A stretch of 64,000 bases of DNA from contig NZ_FNYD01000006.1 in the NCBI RefSeq assembly GCF_900109035.1, positions 124,001 to 188,000 on the forward strand, given 5' to 3'. The translations under genes were made by a program, and so were the position numbers. This document shows positions 22,073 through 31,416 of this stretch, one piece after another. Source of the stretch: Cribrihabitans marinus. GTDB lineage: Bacteria > Pseudomonadota > Alphaproteobacteria > Rhodobacterales > Rhodobacteraceae. The notes under the pieces were generated by a model. The model did no database searches. It worked only from the letters and a program-made list of their open reading frames with translations, and had not been told where the DNA came from. How positions within the stretch are numbered: the first letter of the stretch is position 1; each line of letters starts with the position of its first letter.

Positions 22073-25000
22073 TCAGGCGGCGCCGCCGAGCAGAGCCGCG
22101 TTTCCGCCCGCAGCGGTGGTGTCGACACAGACATGCCGCTCGCCCAGGACCCGCGCCCGGTCGGGCTTGCCCGGAACCAGCGGCAGGATCGGCCCGTCGC
22201 GCCGCGCCAGCGCCTGTTCGATCTGCCGGCCGGTCACCTCGTCGCCCCACCACAGCACGCCCGAGATGCCCTCCAGCCCCTCGAGCCCGGGCAGGTCGAT
22301 CATGCCGGTCGCCCGGATCGCGGTGCCGCCCAGGGCGCGCACCGCGTCGGCCTGTTCCTGTGCCGTGTCCTCGCCAGGGCCGAGACACAGCAGCGGCAGG
22401 CGGGGGAACTCGCTCAGCCGGTTGGATTCGCCGGTCGGGCCGGGCAGGCTCCGGGTCGCGGGCAGGGCAGGGGTACCCGAGGGCGCGGGGATGTCGGTCA
22501 TCGCGCCGTGCCATTCGCCGCCGGCGGTCTGCCGGTCCGGGGCGCAGAACCGCGCCATGTAGTTCGGCCCGCCGGCCTTGGGTCCGGTGCCGGACAGCCC
22601 CTCGCCGCCAAAGGGCTGGCTGCCGACGATGGCGCCGATCTGGTTGCGGTTGACATAGATGTTGCCGGCATGGACCGCGTCAGTGACGTGCTGCACCCGG
22701 TCGTCGATCCGGGTCTGCAACCCGAAGGTCAGGCCGTAGCCGGTGGCGTTGATGTCTCCGATCACCCGGTCGAGATCGGCGGATTTGAACCGGACCACGT
22801 GCAGGATCGGGCCGAAGACCTCGCGTTCGAGCGCCGCGATGCCGTCGATCTGGATCAGCGCGGGGGCCGCGAAGGTTCCGTCGGTCGTTGTCGGCAGCTC
22901 CTTGAGCAGCCGGCCCTCGGCCCGGGCGCGGGCGACATGGTCCGCGATGCCGCGCCTGGCCTCGGCGTCGATGACCGGCCCGCAATCGGTCGACAGGTGC
23001 CAGGGGTCGCCGATCTGCAGCGCGTCCATCGCGCCCTTGAGCATGGTCAGAAGGTCGTCGGCAATGTCGTCCTGCACATAGAGGCAGCGCAGGGCCGAAC
23101 AGCGCTGGCCCGCCGACTGGAACGCGCTTTCGACGATGGCCTCGACCGCCTGTTCCGGCAGGGCCGTGGAATCCACGATCATCGCGTTCAGCCCGCCGGT
23201 CTCGGCGATGAGCGGCGTGCCGGGGGCCAGGTTGTCGGCCATGGACGCCCGGATCTTCAGCGCGGTCGCGGTCGAGCCGGTAAACGCCACGCCGCACACC
23301 CGCGGATCCGAGGTCAGCATCGCGCCGACCTCCGGCCCGCCCGGCAGCAATTGCAGCGCATCTCGCGGCACACCCGCCTCGTGCAGCAGTTCGACTGCGC
23401 GATGGGCGATGAGCGGCGTCTGCGGCGCGGGCTTGGCCAGCACCGCGTTGCCGGTGGCCAGCGCCGCCGAGATCTGGCCGGTGAAGATCGCCAGGGGGAA
23501 GTTCCACGGGCTGATGCAGATGAAGACGCCCGCCGGTCGCGCATCGGGGATGTTGGCCGCGTAGTAGCGCAGGAAATCCACCGCCTCGCGCAGTTCGGCC
23601 ACGCAGTCGGGCAGGCTCTTGCCGGCTTCGCGGGCGATGATGGCGAAAAGCTCGCCGTAATGCGCCTCGTAAAGATCCGCGGCCCGGTTCAGCGCGGCTG
23701 CCCTCTCCGCCGCCGGCGCTTTCCAGGGCGTCGCCGCACCCAGCGCGGTCTCGGCGTCGGCGGCACTTGCGATCGCCACAGTTCCGGGGCTGTCAGTGGG
23801 CCGGGCCGGGTTGGCGACCGGTTCCTCGTCCTGGGGCGCGGCGGTGCCGGCCAGCAGCGGACCGGCTTGCCAGCTGTGCCGGGCGAAGGGTCCGCGCGCG
23901 GCCTCGATCGCGTCGAGCGTCGGCGTGTGGGCCAGGTCGAACCCCTTGGAATTCGGCCGCTCGGGCTGGAACAGTTCGGGCCCCTTGCGCAGCGCCGGGC
24001 CCGGTTCGGCGATCTGCAGGAAGGGATCGGCGGCCACCTCCTCGGGCGGCACTTTCTCGTCGACGATCTGGTTCACGAAGGAGCTGTTGGCGCCGTTTTC
24101 CAGAAGACGCCGCACGAGATAGGCCAGCAGGTCGCGATGCGCCCCCACCGGGGCATAGATCCGGCAGCGGGTCTGGTTCTTCTCCATCACCAGGTTGTGC
24201 AGCGTCTCACCCATCCCGTGCAGCCGCTGGAACTCATAGCTGTGCGCGTCCTCGGCCATGTGCAGGATGGCGGCGACGGTGTGGGCGTTGTGGGTGGCGA
24301 ATTGCGGATAGATCCGGTCGTTCATCCCCAGCAGCTTGCGGGCATTGGCGATATAGGACACGTCGGTTGCGGCCTTCTGCGTGAAGACCGGAAACCCGTC
24401 CACGCCCTCGACCTGGGCGCGCTTGATCTCGGTGTCCCAATAGGCGCCTTTTACCAGGCGGACCATGAGCCGGCGGTCATGGCGCTGCGCCATGTCATAG
24501 AGCGTGTCGATCACCACCCCGGCACGTGGGCCATAGGCCTGCACCACGACGCCGAACCCGTCCCAGCCCTTGAGCGCGGGTTCGGCCAGGACCGCGTCGA
24601 TCACCTGCAGCGACAGCGCCAGGCGGTCGGCCTCTTCGGCGTCGACGTTCAGGCCCATGCCGGCGGCCTTGGCCAGCAGCGCCAGCGAGCGCAGGCGCGG
24701 CATCAGGTCGGCCATCACCCGCTCCTCCTGCGCCACCTCATAGCGCGGGTGCAGCGCCGAGAGCTTGACCGAGATACCGGGATTGGCGCGGATGTCGGTC
24801 GATTTGCAGGCCGACGCGATTGCGGTGATCGCGCGGGAATAGCTCAGGTGATAGCGCCCGGCATCGGCCTCGGTGCGGGCGGCCTCGCCCAGCATGTCGT
24901 AGGAGTAGGTATAGCCCTTGGCCTCCATGCCCGCGGCGCGCTTCATCGCCGATTCGATGCTTTCGCCCAGCACGAACTGGCGACCCATCTCGCGCATCGC

Positions 25001-25477
25001 CCGGCCCACGGCGGTGCGGATCACCGGCTCGCCCAGCCGCTTGATGGCGCCGCGCAGGGCGCTGACGGGCGAGGGGCGACGCTCGTCCAGCACCTTGCCG
25101 GTCAGCATCAGCGCCCAGGTCGAGGCATTCACCAGCGAGGACGAGGAATGGCCCAGATGCTTGCCCCAGTCCGACGGCGCGATCTTGTCCTCGATCAGCG
25201 CGTCGATCGTGTCGTCGTCGGGCACCCGGAGCAGCGCCTCGGCCAGGCACATCAGCGCGATGCCCTCGTCGGTGGACAACCCGTATTCGGCCAGGAACAC
25301 TTCCATCAGGCCCGGTGACGTGCTGGCGCGGATATCGCGGACCAGCTGCGCCCCGTCGGCGCAGATCGCGCTGCGGTCCTCGGCGCTCAGCGCCGCCTGG
25401 TCGGCCAGGCGCGGCAGTAGCGTGTCCTGATCCTCATAGGTGTGGGCGTCGATCTGATTGCGCAGGGCATGTGTCAT
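22073..25477 (-). CDS. putA: Bifunctional proline dehydrogenase / L-glutamate gamma-semialdehyde dehydrogenase
   Basis: Two-step oxidation of proline to glutamate. 1,134 residues. The N-terminal half is the FAD-dependent proline dehydrogenase barrel (ISVKLSALHPRYEVAQ, GLNVDAEEADRL, RLVKGAYWDTEIKRAQ, FATHNAHTVAAIL). The C-terminal half is the aldehyde dehydrogenase: FPLAIFTGQISAALATGN, VAFTGSTATALKI, catalytic Cys793 in SAGQRCSALR. It lacks the ribbon-helix-helix DNA-binding domain of E. coli PutA, consistent with separate control by the adjacent Lrp-type gene. The ATG at 25477 has a strong ribosome-binding site (ggagga). Confidence 0.96.
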   Translation of the reverse strand: MTHALRNQIDAHTYEDQDTLLPRLADQAALSAEDRSAICADGAQLVRDIRASTSPGLMEVFLAEYGLSTDEGIALMCLAEALLRVPDDDTIDALIEDKIAPSDWGKHLGHSSSSLVNASTWALMLTGKVLDERRPSPVSALRGAIKRLGEPVIRTAVGRAMREMGRQFVLGESIESAMKRAAGMEAKGYTYSYDMLGEAARTEADAGRYHLSYSRAITAIASACKSTDIRANPGISVKLSALHPRYEVAQEERVMADLMPRLRSLALLAKAAGMGLNVDAEEADRLALSLQVIDAVLAEPALKGWDGFGVVVQAYGPRAGVVIDTLYDMAQRHDRRLMVRLVKGAYWDTEIKRAQVEGVDGFPVFTQKAATDVSYIANARKLLGMNDRIYPQFATHNAHTVAAILHMAEDAHSYEFQRLHGMGETLHNLVMEKNQTRCRIYAPVGAHRDLLAYLVRRLLENGANSSFVNQIVDEKVPPEEVAADPFLQIAEPGPALRKGPELFQPERPNSKGFDLAHTPTLDAIEAARGPFARHSWQAGPLLAGTAAPQDEEPVANPARPTDSPGTVAIASAADAETALGAATPWKAPAAERAAALNRAADLYEAHYGELFAIIAREAGKSLPDCVAELREAVDFLRYYAANIPDARPAGVFICISPWNFPLAIFTGQISAALATGNAVLAKPAPQTPLIAHRAVELLHEAGVPRDALQLLPGGPEVGAMLTSDPRVCGVAFTGSTATALKIRASMADNLAPGTPLIAETGGLNAMIVDSTALPEQAVEAIVESAFQSAGQRCSALRCLYVQDDIADDLLTMLKGAMDALQIGDPWHLSTDCGPVIDAEARRGIADHVARARAEGRLLKELPTTTDGTFAAPALIQIDGIAALEREVFGPILHVVRFKSADLDRVIGDINATGYGLTFGLQTRIDDRVQHVTDAVHAGNIYVNRNQIGAIVGSQPFGGEGLSGTGPKAGGPNYMARFCAPDRQTAGGEWHGAMTDIPAPSGTPALPATRSLPGPTGESNRLSEFPRLPLLCLGPGEDTAQEQADAVRALGGTAIRATGMIDLPGLEGLEGISGVLWWGDEVTGRQIEQALARRDGPILPLVPGKPDRARVLGERHVCVDTTAAGGNAALLGGAA

Positions 25478-25588
25478 TTCAATCCTCCGGGCGTTTCGCG
25501 CAATATACACTTGAATGAGCGGGACAATCGACCGATCATAAGCTAACACTAAGACGATTGCAGTAAAGTTTGGAGGATTTTTGGTCGA

Positions 25589-26071
25589 ATGGACTTTCCG
25601 GATCTCGACCGGTTCGACCGGAAGATACTGAGCATCCTGAGCGAGGAGGGCCGGATCTCGATTGCCGATCTGGCCCGCCGCATCGGCCTGTCTAAATCGC
25701 CCACCCAGGCGCGTCTGCGGCGGCTCGAGGCGGATGGCGTGATCTCGGGCTACCGTGCGCTGGTCGATCCGATCCGGCTGGGCCTCGATCACGTCGTCTT
25801 TGTCGAGGTGCGGCTGGCCGATACCCGCGAAAGGGCGCTGGCCGAGTTCAACGCCGCCGTGCGTCGCTGTGGCGAGATCGAGCAGGCCCACATGATCGCG
25901 TCCAATTTCGACTATCTGCTCAAGATTCGCACCCGGTCGATGGCCGAATACCGCACCGTCCTGGCCGAACAGATCTCGACCCTGCCGCATGTCGCCAGCA
26001 CCTCGACTTTCGTGGCGATGGAGGCGGTCAAGGAGGCCGGGCTCCTGGGTCCGCTCGAAGTTGTGAGTTGA
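25589..26071 (+). CDS. putR: Lrp/AsnC family regulator, PutR-like
   Basis: 160-residue feast/famine regulator. The N-terminal helix-turn-helix is IADLARRIGLSKSPTQARLR; the C-terminal half is the AsnC-type ligand/oligomerisation domain (VFVEVRLADTRERALAEF; IASNFDYLLKIRTRSMAEY). It is divergent from putA with 111 bases between starts. The arrangement matches the proline-responsive activator PutR described in Rhodobacter and PutR/PutA pairs of other alphaproteobacteria. The intergenic region is AT-rich and contains a ggagga ribosome-binding site. Confidence 0.88.
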   Translation: MDFPDLDRFDRKILSILSEEGRISIADLARRIGLSKSPTQARLRRLEADGVISGYRALVDPIRLGLDHVVFVEVRLADTRERALAEFNAAVRRCGEIEQAHMIASNFDYLLKIRTRSMAEYRTVLAEQISTLPHVASTSTFVAMEAVKEAGLLGPLEVVS

Positions 26072-26101
26072 CGCGGCTCGTCAGGGCGTCAGCATCGGGC
26101 C

Positions 26102-26668
26102 ATGCGACCCGCAATATCAGCAATTCTGGCTCTGCTGCTCGGCGCGTCTGCGGCTGTGGCCCAGACCTGCCCACCGGCGCCGGATCATTCCGAGGCGCTT
26201 GATGCCCTGATCGAAGAGGCCCGCGCCGCCGAGACCGAGGCGCGCGGGCAGGCGCTGTCGAACAAGATGTGGGAGCTGTGGGCCGATGCCCCGGACGAAC
26301 CGGCGCAGGCGATCCTGGACCGGGGCATGGCGCGGCGGTCGGGATGGGATCTGGCCGGGGCGCTGGCCGATTTCAACCGGCTGATCGCATACTGCCCCGA
26401 TTATGCCGAGGGCTACAACCAGCGCGCCTTCGTGAATTTCCTGCGCCAGGACTATGCTGCTGCTGTGGTGGATCTGGAGCGCACGCTCGACCTGTCACCG
26501 CGCCACGTGGCGGCGATCAGCGGCCTTGCGCTCACCCTCATGGCATTGGGGCGTACCGACGAGGCGCGCGAGACCCTGGCCCGCGCGCTGGCGCTGAACC
26601 CCTGGATCCCCGAACGCGGCCTCGCGGCGCCGGGCGGCCCCCTGGCCCCCGTGGGCCGCGAGCTGTGA
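26102..26668 (+). CDS. Exported tetratricopeptide repeat protein
   Basis: 188 residues. Signal peptide MRPAISAILALLLGASAAVA with likely cleavage after AVA, followed by about three TPR-like helix pairs (AILDRGMARRSGWDLAGALA; AEGYNQRAFVNFLRQDYAAA; VAAISGLALTLMALGRTDEA). Probably a periplasmic scaffold; partners unknown. It lies 30 bases after the Lrp-type gene on the same strand and just before tRNA-Leu. The proline-rich C-terminal tail is not part of the TPR fold. Confidence 0.8.
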   Translation: MRPAISAILALLLGASAAVAQTCPPAPDHSEALDALIEEARAAETEARGQALSNKMWELWADAPDEPAQAILDRGMARRSGWDLAGALADFNRLIAYCPDYAEGYNQRAFVNFLRQDYAAAVVDLERTLDLSPRHVAAISGLALTLMALGRTDEARETLARALALNPWIPERGLAAPGGPLAPVGREL

Positions 26669-26724
26669 CGCCGGCGCGATAGGCCGTTGAGCTTTGCCGC
26701 CCCGCGCGGTAGGTCGGTCAGGAA

Positions 26725-26810
26725 GCGGGCGTGATGGAATGGTAGACATATCGGACTTAAAATCCGAAGGGCCTGGTCCCGTGTGGGTTCGAGTCCCACC
26801 GCCCGCACCA
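26725..26810 (+). tRNA. tRNA-Leu (anticodon UAA)
   Basis: 86-base type II tRNA with encoded CCA. The acceptor stem GCGGGCG (26725-26731) pairs with CGCCCGC (26800-26806). The anticodon arm TCGGA-CTTAAAA-TCCGA gives anticodon TAA (26758-26760). A long variable arm and the T-loop GGTTCGAGTCC are present. Its 3' end is duplicated at 39035-39049 and is the insertion site of the downstream island; the insertion keeps the tRNA intact. Confidence 0.97.
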
Positions 26811-26811
26811 T
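26797..26811. repeat. Left attachment repeat (attL) at the tRNA 3' end
   Basis: The 15-mer CACCGCCCGCACCAT covers the end of the T-arm, the acceptor 3' strand and CCA of tRNA-Leu. An identical copy is at 39035-39049. Tyrosine integrases commonly use tRNA 3' ends in this way, leaving one copy in the intact tRNA. Confidence 0.9.
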
Positions 26812-26865
26812 ACAAGCCACATAAGCGACTGATATAGCAATTAAAAAAATGGGACGCATTACTGC

Positions 26866-26886
26866 GCCCCACACTCTGCCCCACAC
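26866..26886. repeat. Paired GCCCCACA repeat near attL (candidate integrase arm site)
   Basis: Two GCCCCACA units spaced 13 bases apart. The 21-base block matches the one at 38896-38916 beside attR at 20 of 21 positions, in the same orientation. It lies 55 bases inside the left end. Mirrored short repeats near both ends of an integrase-driven element are typical of arm-type binding sites; binding is inferred. Confidence 0.55.
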
Positions 26887-27088
26887 ATTGCCGGCTATAC
26901 CCTGCTAGGCGGGCTCGCCCTCGAACTTGTGGATTGCCAGCCGACCGGCCTGCCCCATCCAGTAGACTTTCGACCGTGACAGGCTGTAGAGGCGCGGGAC
27001 CTCCGGCAAGCGCAAGGACCATTGCCAAGGTCAAGAAGACCAAAACGGCACCGTCCACTGTGATCTGTCGAAGGAAGTAAGCGACGGG

Positions 27089-28853
27089 GCCAAGTTCCGT
27101 AGAACTTCGATCAGCACCAATGGCGCCTACAGTTTGGAAGACAACCCCGCCGACATCAAAATAGTGTTGCAGGGTGAAACTGGCAATCAGACGAGCCAGA
27201 AGTTCAACGACGCGTAGTATGCCGCGCTGGCCGAAGATCCCCAGACCATGCTGACCGATGCCGGGCGGGCCGGGAAGGTGACGGCCAAGGTCGTGCGCAA
27301 GATCGAGCGGGCATCCGAGGGCGCCGAGAGTGTCTATCGCCAGGGGCGCGGCGCCGTCGAGGTTTGCGCCGACGCATCGGAGGGCACGACGGGCACCCTG
27401 CGGCACGAGTTTGTTCACGCCCCCGCGGGTCAGCGCCTATTGGGGCCGGGAATATGGCCTGTTCACCAAGGCGGAATGGCAAGTGCAGGTGCGCGAGGCG
27501 TGCAAGGACAAGGCCGCGTTCGACGCCCTGCGCGAGCAGTATCCCGAGTGTTCCAACGGCGCGCTGATGGAGGAAGCGGTGGCGGAAATGTATCGCCGCT
27601 AGCGCGAGGGCAACGGGCCGGGCGGCGCCGTCGAGGGTGCGCTTGGCAAGATCCGGGCGTTCTTCGAAGCCCTTGCCAACGCCTTCCGGGGCCGCGGCTT
27701 CCAGTCGGCGGCCCGCACCATGCAGCAGATCGCGGATGGCGGCGTTGGCGGCCGGGGCGACCCGAACCCCAGCGGGCCAGGCGGTGGCTTCAAGGCCAGG
27801 AGAAAGGCCAAGCAGGGCTGGCAGGACGAGTTGCGCGCGTTGCTCGACGGGAAGATCGAGCCCCACCAGAGCTTGAGCCTGGGCGCGGTTCCCGAAATCT
27901 TCCGCGCATTTGGCGGCAAGGGGCGCGATCTGGTGATGCAGGCCAGCAAACTGCGGAAGGTCATGCGCGAACGCGCCAACCTGTCGACTGACACGATTGC
28001 AAACCTGCCCGACATGATCGCAAACCCGTTCATGGCGATCAATCAGCACGGCGGGGATCGCACCGGAGACCTACTGTTGGTCACGGATCACCTGACCAAA
28101 GACGGTGAGGTCGTTGTCGTTGCCATCAAGCGTTCCGGCAAGACCGACAAGGATGCGGCGGCATCAGTCGTTGTAACGTTCTATGGCAAGGAGAAGTTTG
28201 ACGACATGGTTCTGACCGCGCAAGAACGCGGCCAGATCATGTATCTCAGTGGAGAGCGCGCAGGCTCGGGATATGAACATACCGGGGCCAATTCCCTTAA
28301 CGCTCCGCTAAGCGGCACCCTTCAACGCCTCCGCGCAAGCAGCAAGATACGCACTCCGCGATCCGTTTTCAAGGGCGGCCAGACCCCCGGCGGCGACCCG
28401 GAAATGCGCGCTCCGAAGCGCCAGAACCCCGGCCTTGAGGCCGCATCCAGCGTGACCGCCGAGAGCGCAAAGCAGCTCATGAGCGACGTGCTGACGCAGG
28501 TTATGGCCGGCAAGAGCGGGGTGAATATCCTCGCCCTGACGCCCGGCCGCGCGCTGATGAACGAGCTTGGCGGCAAGATGCCCAGCGTGAAGAAGTATCT
28601 GCGCCTGAAAGAGCAGATGGACACTCTGCACAATGAGCATCACGCCAAGACCGACAAGCTGGCCCAGGAGTGGCGGGAGATCCTGACGAAAGACCACGAC
28701 GCCAACAAGCGCCTGATGGATCTCATGCACGACAGGACCATCGAGGGCCAAGACCCGTCCAAGCCTTTCATGCCGGTGGCGGAGCCGCGCAACCCCGATC
28801 TTGTCGCCAAGTATGGCCTGCGGTCCAAGACCGGGTGGGCGGCCAAGACGTGA
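27089..28853 (+). pseudogene. Decayed phage large polyvalent protein (metallopeptidase-like and PBECR-like parts)
   Basis: One disrupted reading frame. A first part runs to an in-frame TAG at 27215. The next part continues in the same frame to TLRHEFVHA (27395-27421), an HExxH zinc-peptidase motif. Near 27425 the frame shifts, giving YWGREYGLFTKAEWQVQVRE and LMEEAVAEMYRR, then a TAG at 27601-27603. The same frame then resumes as GALGKIRAFFEALANAFRGR, QSAARTMQQIADGG and a block (LSTDTIANLPDMIANPFMAI onwards) resembling the PBECR nuclease domains of phage polyvalent proteins, ending with DHDANKRLMDLMHDRTIEG. These segments follow the usual order in such proteins. The left edge is uncertain. The longest intact piece is 377 codons from 27720. 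Confidence 0.7.
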
Positions 28854-29669
28854 ATTGACCGCGACGCGGATCAGTGGTCGATGCTGTCTCTTTCTGGCGC
28901 ACGTTGCGGTGCGTGCGAAGCTGCCCGCCCTATACCTTGGTGCACAATCGATCCAAAAACTGACAGAGCGCTCCTGCCCGACAAGTTGCAAAATGCAACA
29001 TGTTGTAATTACCTTCTTGGTCTGCATAACCTCCGCGCCGAGGGTTCAATCTTTGGTTTGAGCTTTCAGGCGTGTCAGGTTTCGTCCGGCTGTTAGCCTT
29101 TCACGTGTCCTTGAAAAATGGCCGCCACGGTTTGTCGTCACACCGGCCCCAAAGTTACGGCTATGATCCGGGGACCTTGACCCACCCCGTGCTGGAATCG
29201 ACTCCTTCTGGACCAGCACAGAAGCGCGACTACGGAACCCACCGGCAACTGGACTTGTGACGTACAGTGAAGGTTGATCGGGGACCTCCCAGGGCAATTC
29301 GCTCTGGGTGGGGCAGGAGAATAGCCTGCGGGGAAGCGGCTGGCCACCGAGAAAAGGCATCGCGTGGATACGGATCAAGAAGGGCCTTCCCCTGCATGCG
29401 GGGGAAGGAGCGGGTACCGTCTATTGACATTTTATTTGGTCATCGCGTTGCGTATTTTGGTCGAAATATTTCGGTTGCTCAAAACTGCCCAGGCAATTCG
29501 GATGCCAGCAACAAAGCTTAGATTGGCCTGCCTTTGCTTTGAGTGCTGGCCGCTCCTGCTTCGAATGGATTGTTTTGCTAGGCCGCACGGCTCTAGTCTT
29601 TGAGATTTCCGAGCTTCGCATGTGACCGGATGGGCCGTCATGATGGGCCGTCATACTGCTGTGCCGGGC
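28854..29669. other. 816-base stretch without a supportable gene
   Basis: Mixed-composition DNA following the polyvalent pseudogene. Several short open frames overlap here, none with a clear ribosome-binding site or a family I recognise. It holds a near-perfect palindrome at 29385-29408 (CCTTCCCC/GGGGAAGG arms) and a 13-base tandem duplication (gatgggccgtcat) at 29629-29654. It probably contains eroded phage or insertion-element sequence. Confidence 0.5.
29385..29408. repeat. 24-bp palindrome in the island
   Basis: CCTTCCCC, an 8-base centre TGCATGCG, then GGGGAAGG; apart from one T/G mismatch near the centre the whole 24 bases are self-complementary. The shape resembles a single type I-E CRISPR repeat, but no second copy occurs, so no array is called. 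It could be a terminator-like hairpin or a protein site. Confidence 0.45.
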
Positions 29670-29987
29670 TCACGCGTCCTGATCTTGGCTGTCAGAACCC
29701 AGAGCTACCTGCGCCCACCCGAGCCAAGCTTTACGTTGTTCTGGATTCAAGGAGCGAAACGCCATGAGCAGCATCTTCTCGTCGTCTTGATCCGGAGCGC
29801 TGAAATCGACCAGTTCAACCGGATCGACCTCTAAGGCAGCCGCGATCATCTCTTGCTTCTTTGCCGTGAGGTTTCGCGCGCCGCTTTCTATCTGTGCAAG
29901 ATAGGGACGTGACAGATCTATCAGGCCGGCCAGTTCTTCCTGGCTCATGCCCTTCCTTTTTCGGATCTCTTTGATGCGCACTCTCAC
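29670..29987 (-). CDS. XRE family helix-turn-helix regulator
   Basis: About 105 residues. An N-terminal Cro/C1-type HTH (MSQEELAGLIDLSRPYLAQI, about residues 13-32) is followed by a short C-terminal part rich in acidic residues (VDFSAPDQDDEKMLLMAF). It is probably a phage or island repressor. The start is uncertain: the frame opens with TTG at 30008, but GTG at 29987 or 29981 (VRIKEIRKRKG) fits the usual beginning of the domain better; none has a strong ribosome-binding site. It is divergent from the terminase fragment, with the repeat array between them. Confidence 0.75.
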   Translation of the reverse strand: MRVRIKEIRKRKGMSQEELAGLIDLSRPYLAQIESGARNLTAKKQEMIAAALEVDPVELVDFSAPDQDDEKMLLMAFRSLNPEQRKAWLGWAQVALGSDSQDQDA

Positions 29988-30159
29988 AAACAGCCACCAT
30001 TTTCGCAAGCCAAGAAGCGGCTACATGTTCCACTGACATCTGAATTAGCAGTATTCGCCGGTCGCTTGCTAGACTCAAGTTGTGCGCCATAAACCTGATG
30101 CAAATTCGCCGCCACAATCCTCTTCCGGCGCTAATCGTCTGCGTCACCTTCACGCATCG

Positions 30160-30255
30160 CTAAGCCCGCTGGCTGTCCCCTGTCTCCGCCACGCCGACCG
30201 CATCGCCCAGGAGCGCGGTGCCTTCGCGGCGGATGATTTGGAGCAGGTCTTTCAT
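30160..30255 (-). CDS. Small ORF, 31 residues
   Basis: MKDLLQIIRREGTALLGDAV followed by 11 residues, preceded by a good ribosome-binding site (ggag, 7 bases before the ATG). It looks like the amphipathic N-terminus of a small membrane protein that has lost its hydrophobic part. This is a guess from its shape; no family assigned. It lies upstream of the XRE gene on the same strand. Confidence 0.3.
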   Translation of the reverse strand: MKDLLQIIRREGTALLGDAVGVAETGDSQRA

Positions 30256-30388
30256 GGTTATCTCCGTCTTGCTTACCCCCAACCTATTGCTAAAAGTTGC
30301 GGCTTGCAACAGGGCAATTGAGGATTTCAGGCAAGAATTTTTTAACCGAAACAACCTGTGCGGATTTCCGCACAAAATCGCTATCTCG

Positions 30389-30454
30389 CAATTATCGCTC
30401 AATTATCGACGCGATAACTCAGCGGTAATTTCACGGTAATTTGGCGATAATCGA
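30389..30454. repeat. Array of six 11-bp phased repeats
   Basis: Consecutive 11-base units begin at 30389, 30400, 30411, 30422, 30433 and 30444. Units 1-2 are CAATTATCG plus two bases. Units 3-6 follow (G/A)CG(A/G)TAA with variable ends, and units 1-2 read GCGATAATT-like on the opposite strand. The 11-base period keeps all units on one face of the helix. The array lies between the divergent XRE regulator and terminase genes and upstream of an AT-rich stretch, so an operator array or iteron-type origin is plausible. Confidence 0.6.
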
Positions 30455-30650
30455 GGCCGGGTGTAATAAAATCAACGACTTAACTACATCCACGGATTAA
30501 CCAACCATAACCAGAGTCATATAGAGGTGGTGGTGGAGCGCGCGCACGCGCGCGCGAGGCGAGGTCAAAAATTATGATTGTTGCTTCCTGCACCATGTAT
30601 CAGTTAGGGTGTTGGGCAAGAGACGGCGCAAGACGCTTCCGACAGGCACC

Positions 30651-31343
30651 ATGAGCAGCAACCCCGACAACCCCGCCACGGCGAACACGGACTGGCTCGA
30701 CAAGCACGGCTTGAGCGACCGGCAACGGCTGTTCGTCCTCGCCTACCTCGACACCCCCAACGCCACCCAGAGCGCCGAGAAGGCAGGCTATCGGCACGGC
30801 AAGACCCAAGGTCCGAGGCTGTTGGACAATGTTGGAGTTCGCAACGCCATCAAGGAAGGCCGGGCGATGATCGAGCAGAAGCTCATGCTCGACGCCGAGG
30901 GCATCGCCCGGATGTGGGCCGACATTGCCACCGCAGACCCCAACGAGCTGACACAGCACATCCACGCCCCCTGCCGCTTCTGCTGGGGCCAGGGGCACGA
31001 ATACCAGTGGAAAACCGAGCGCGAGTTCCGCGAGACGAAAGCCCGCAAGGTGTTCGACCTGTTCAGCGACGACGATCTGCGAGAGGCCGAAATGGCCGGG
31101 ACCATCGAAGATCCCCGCATCCCCGACGACGCTGGCGGCTATGGCTACCGCCTCACCGACGATCCCAACCCCGACTGCCCCGAGTGTTCCGGCCTCGGCA
31201 TCGAGGTCTCCCGCATGTCGGACACACGCAAGCTCAAGGGCGGCGCCAAGCTGCTGTTCGACGGCGGGAAGATCAGCAGGCTGCAAATGGTAGCTCATTT
31301 CAGTGTTCGATTTTCGGAGGGCAGCTTAACAATCCATTCGTGA
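30651..31343 (+). pseudogene. Phage terminase small subunit, C-terminally truncated
   Basis: 230 codons from MSSNPDNPATANTDWLDKHG. The N-terminal DNA-binding part is typical of terminase small subunits: LSDRQRLFVLAYLDTPNATQ followed by SAEKAGYRHGKTQGPRLLDN. CRFCWGQGHEYQW and CPECSGLG look like a zinc-ribbon insert seen in this phage family. After GGAKLLFDG (about 31265) the sequence stops resembling the family and ends in an unrelated tail, so the gene appears cut by insertion of the cargo block. No large subunit follows. The first ATG with plausible context is at 30651. Confidence 0.7.
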
Positions 31344-31416
31344 AGCAATTGGACGCACCTGCAAGGCTCCCTTTCGAGCTTCTGTGGCGGTATGTTCGCT
31401 GTATACGGTGCCGGTC

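Noticed and set aside
21284-25318. 1,344-codon open frame opposite putA and the rhomboid gene
   Set aside because: Antisense shadow of two clear genes; composition typical of such shadows.
26452-26886. Open frame on the minus strand with the string VGLEPTRDQALRILS
   Set aside because: It is the antisense of tRNA-Leu; this peptide is a well-known false annotation over tRNA genes.
29385-29408. CRISPR array
   Set aside because: Only one palindrome of this type is present and no spaced copies or cas genes occur in the window.
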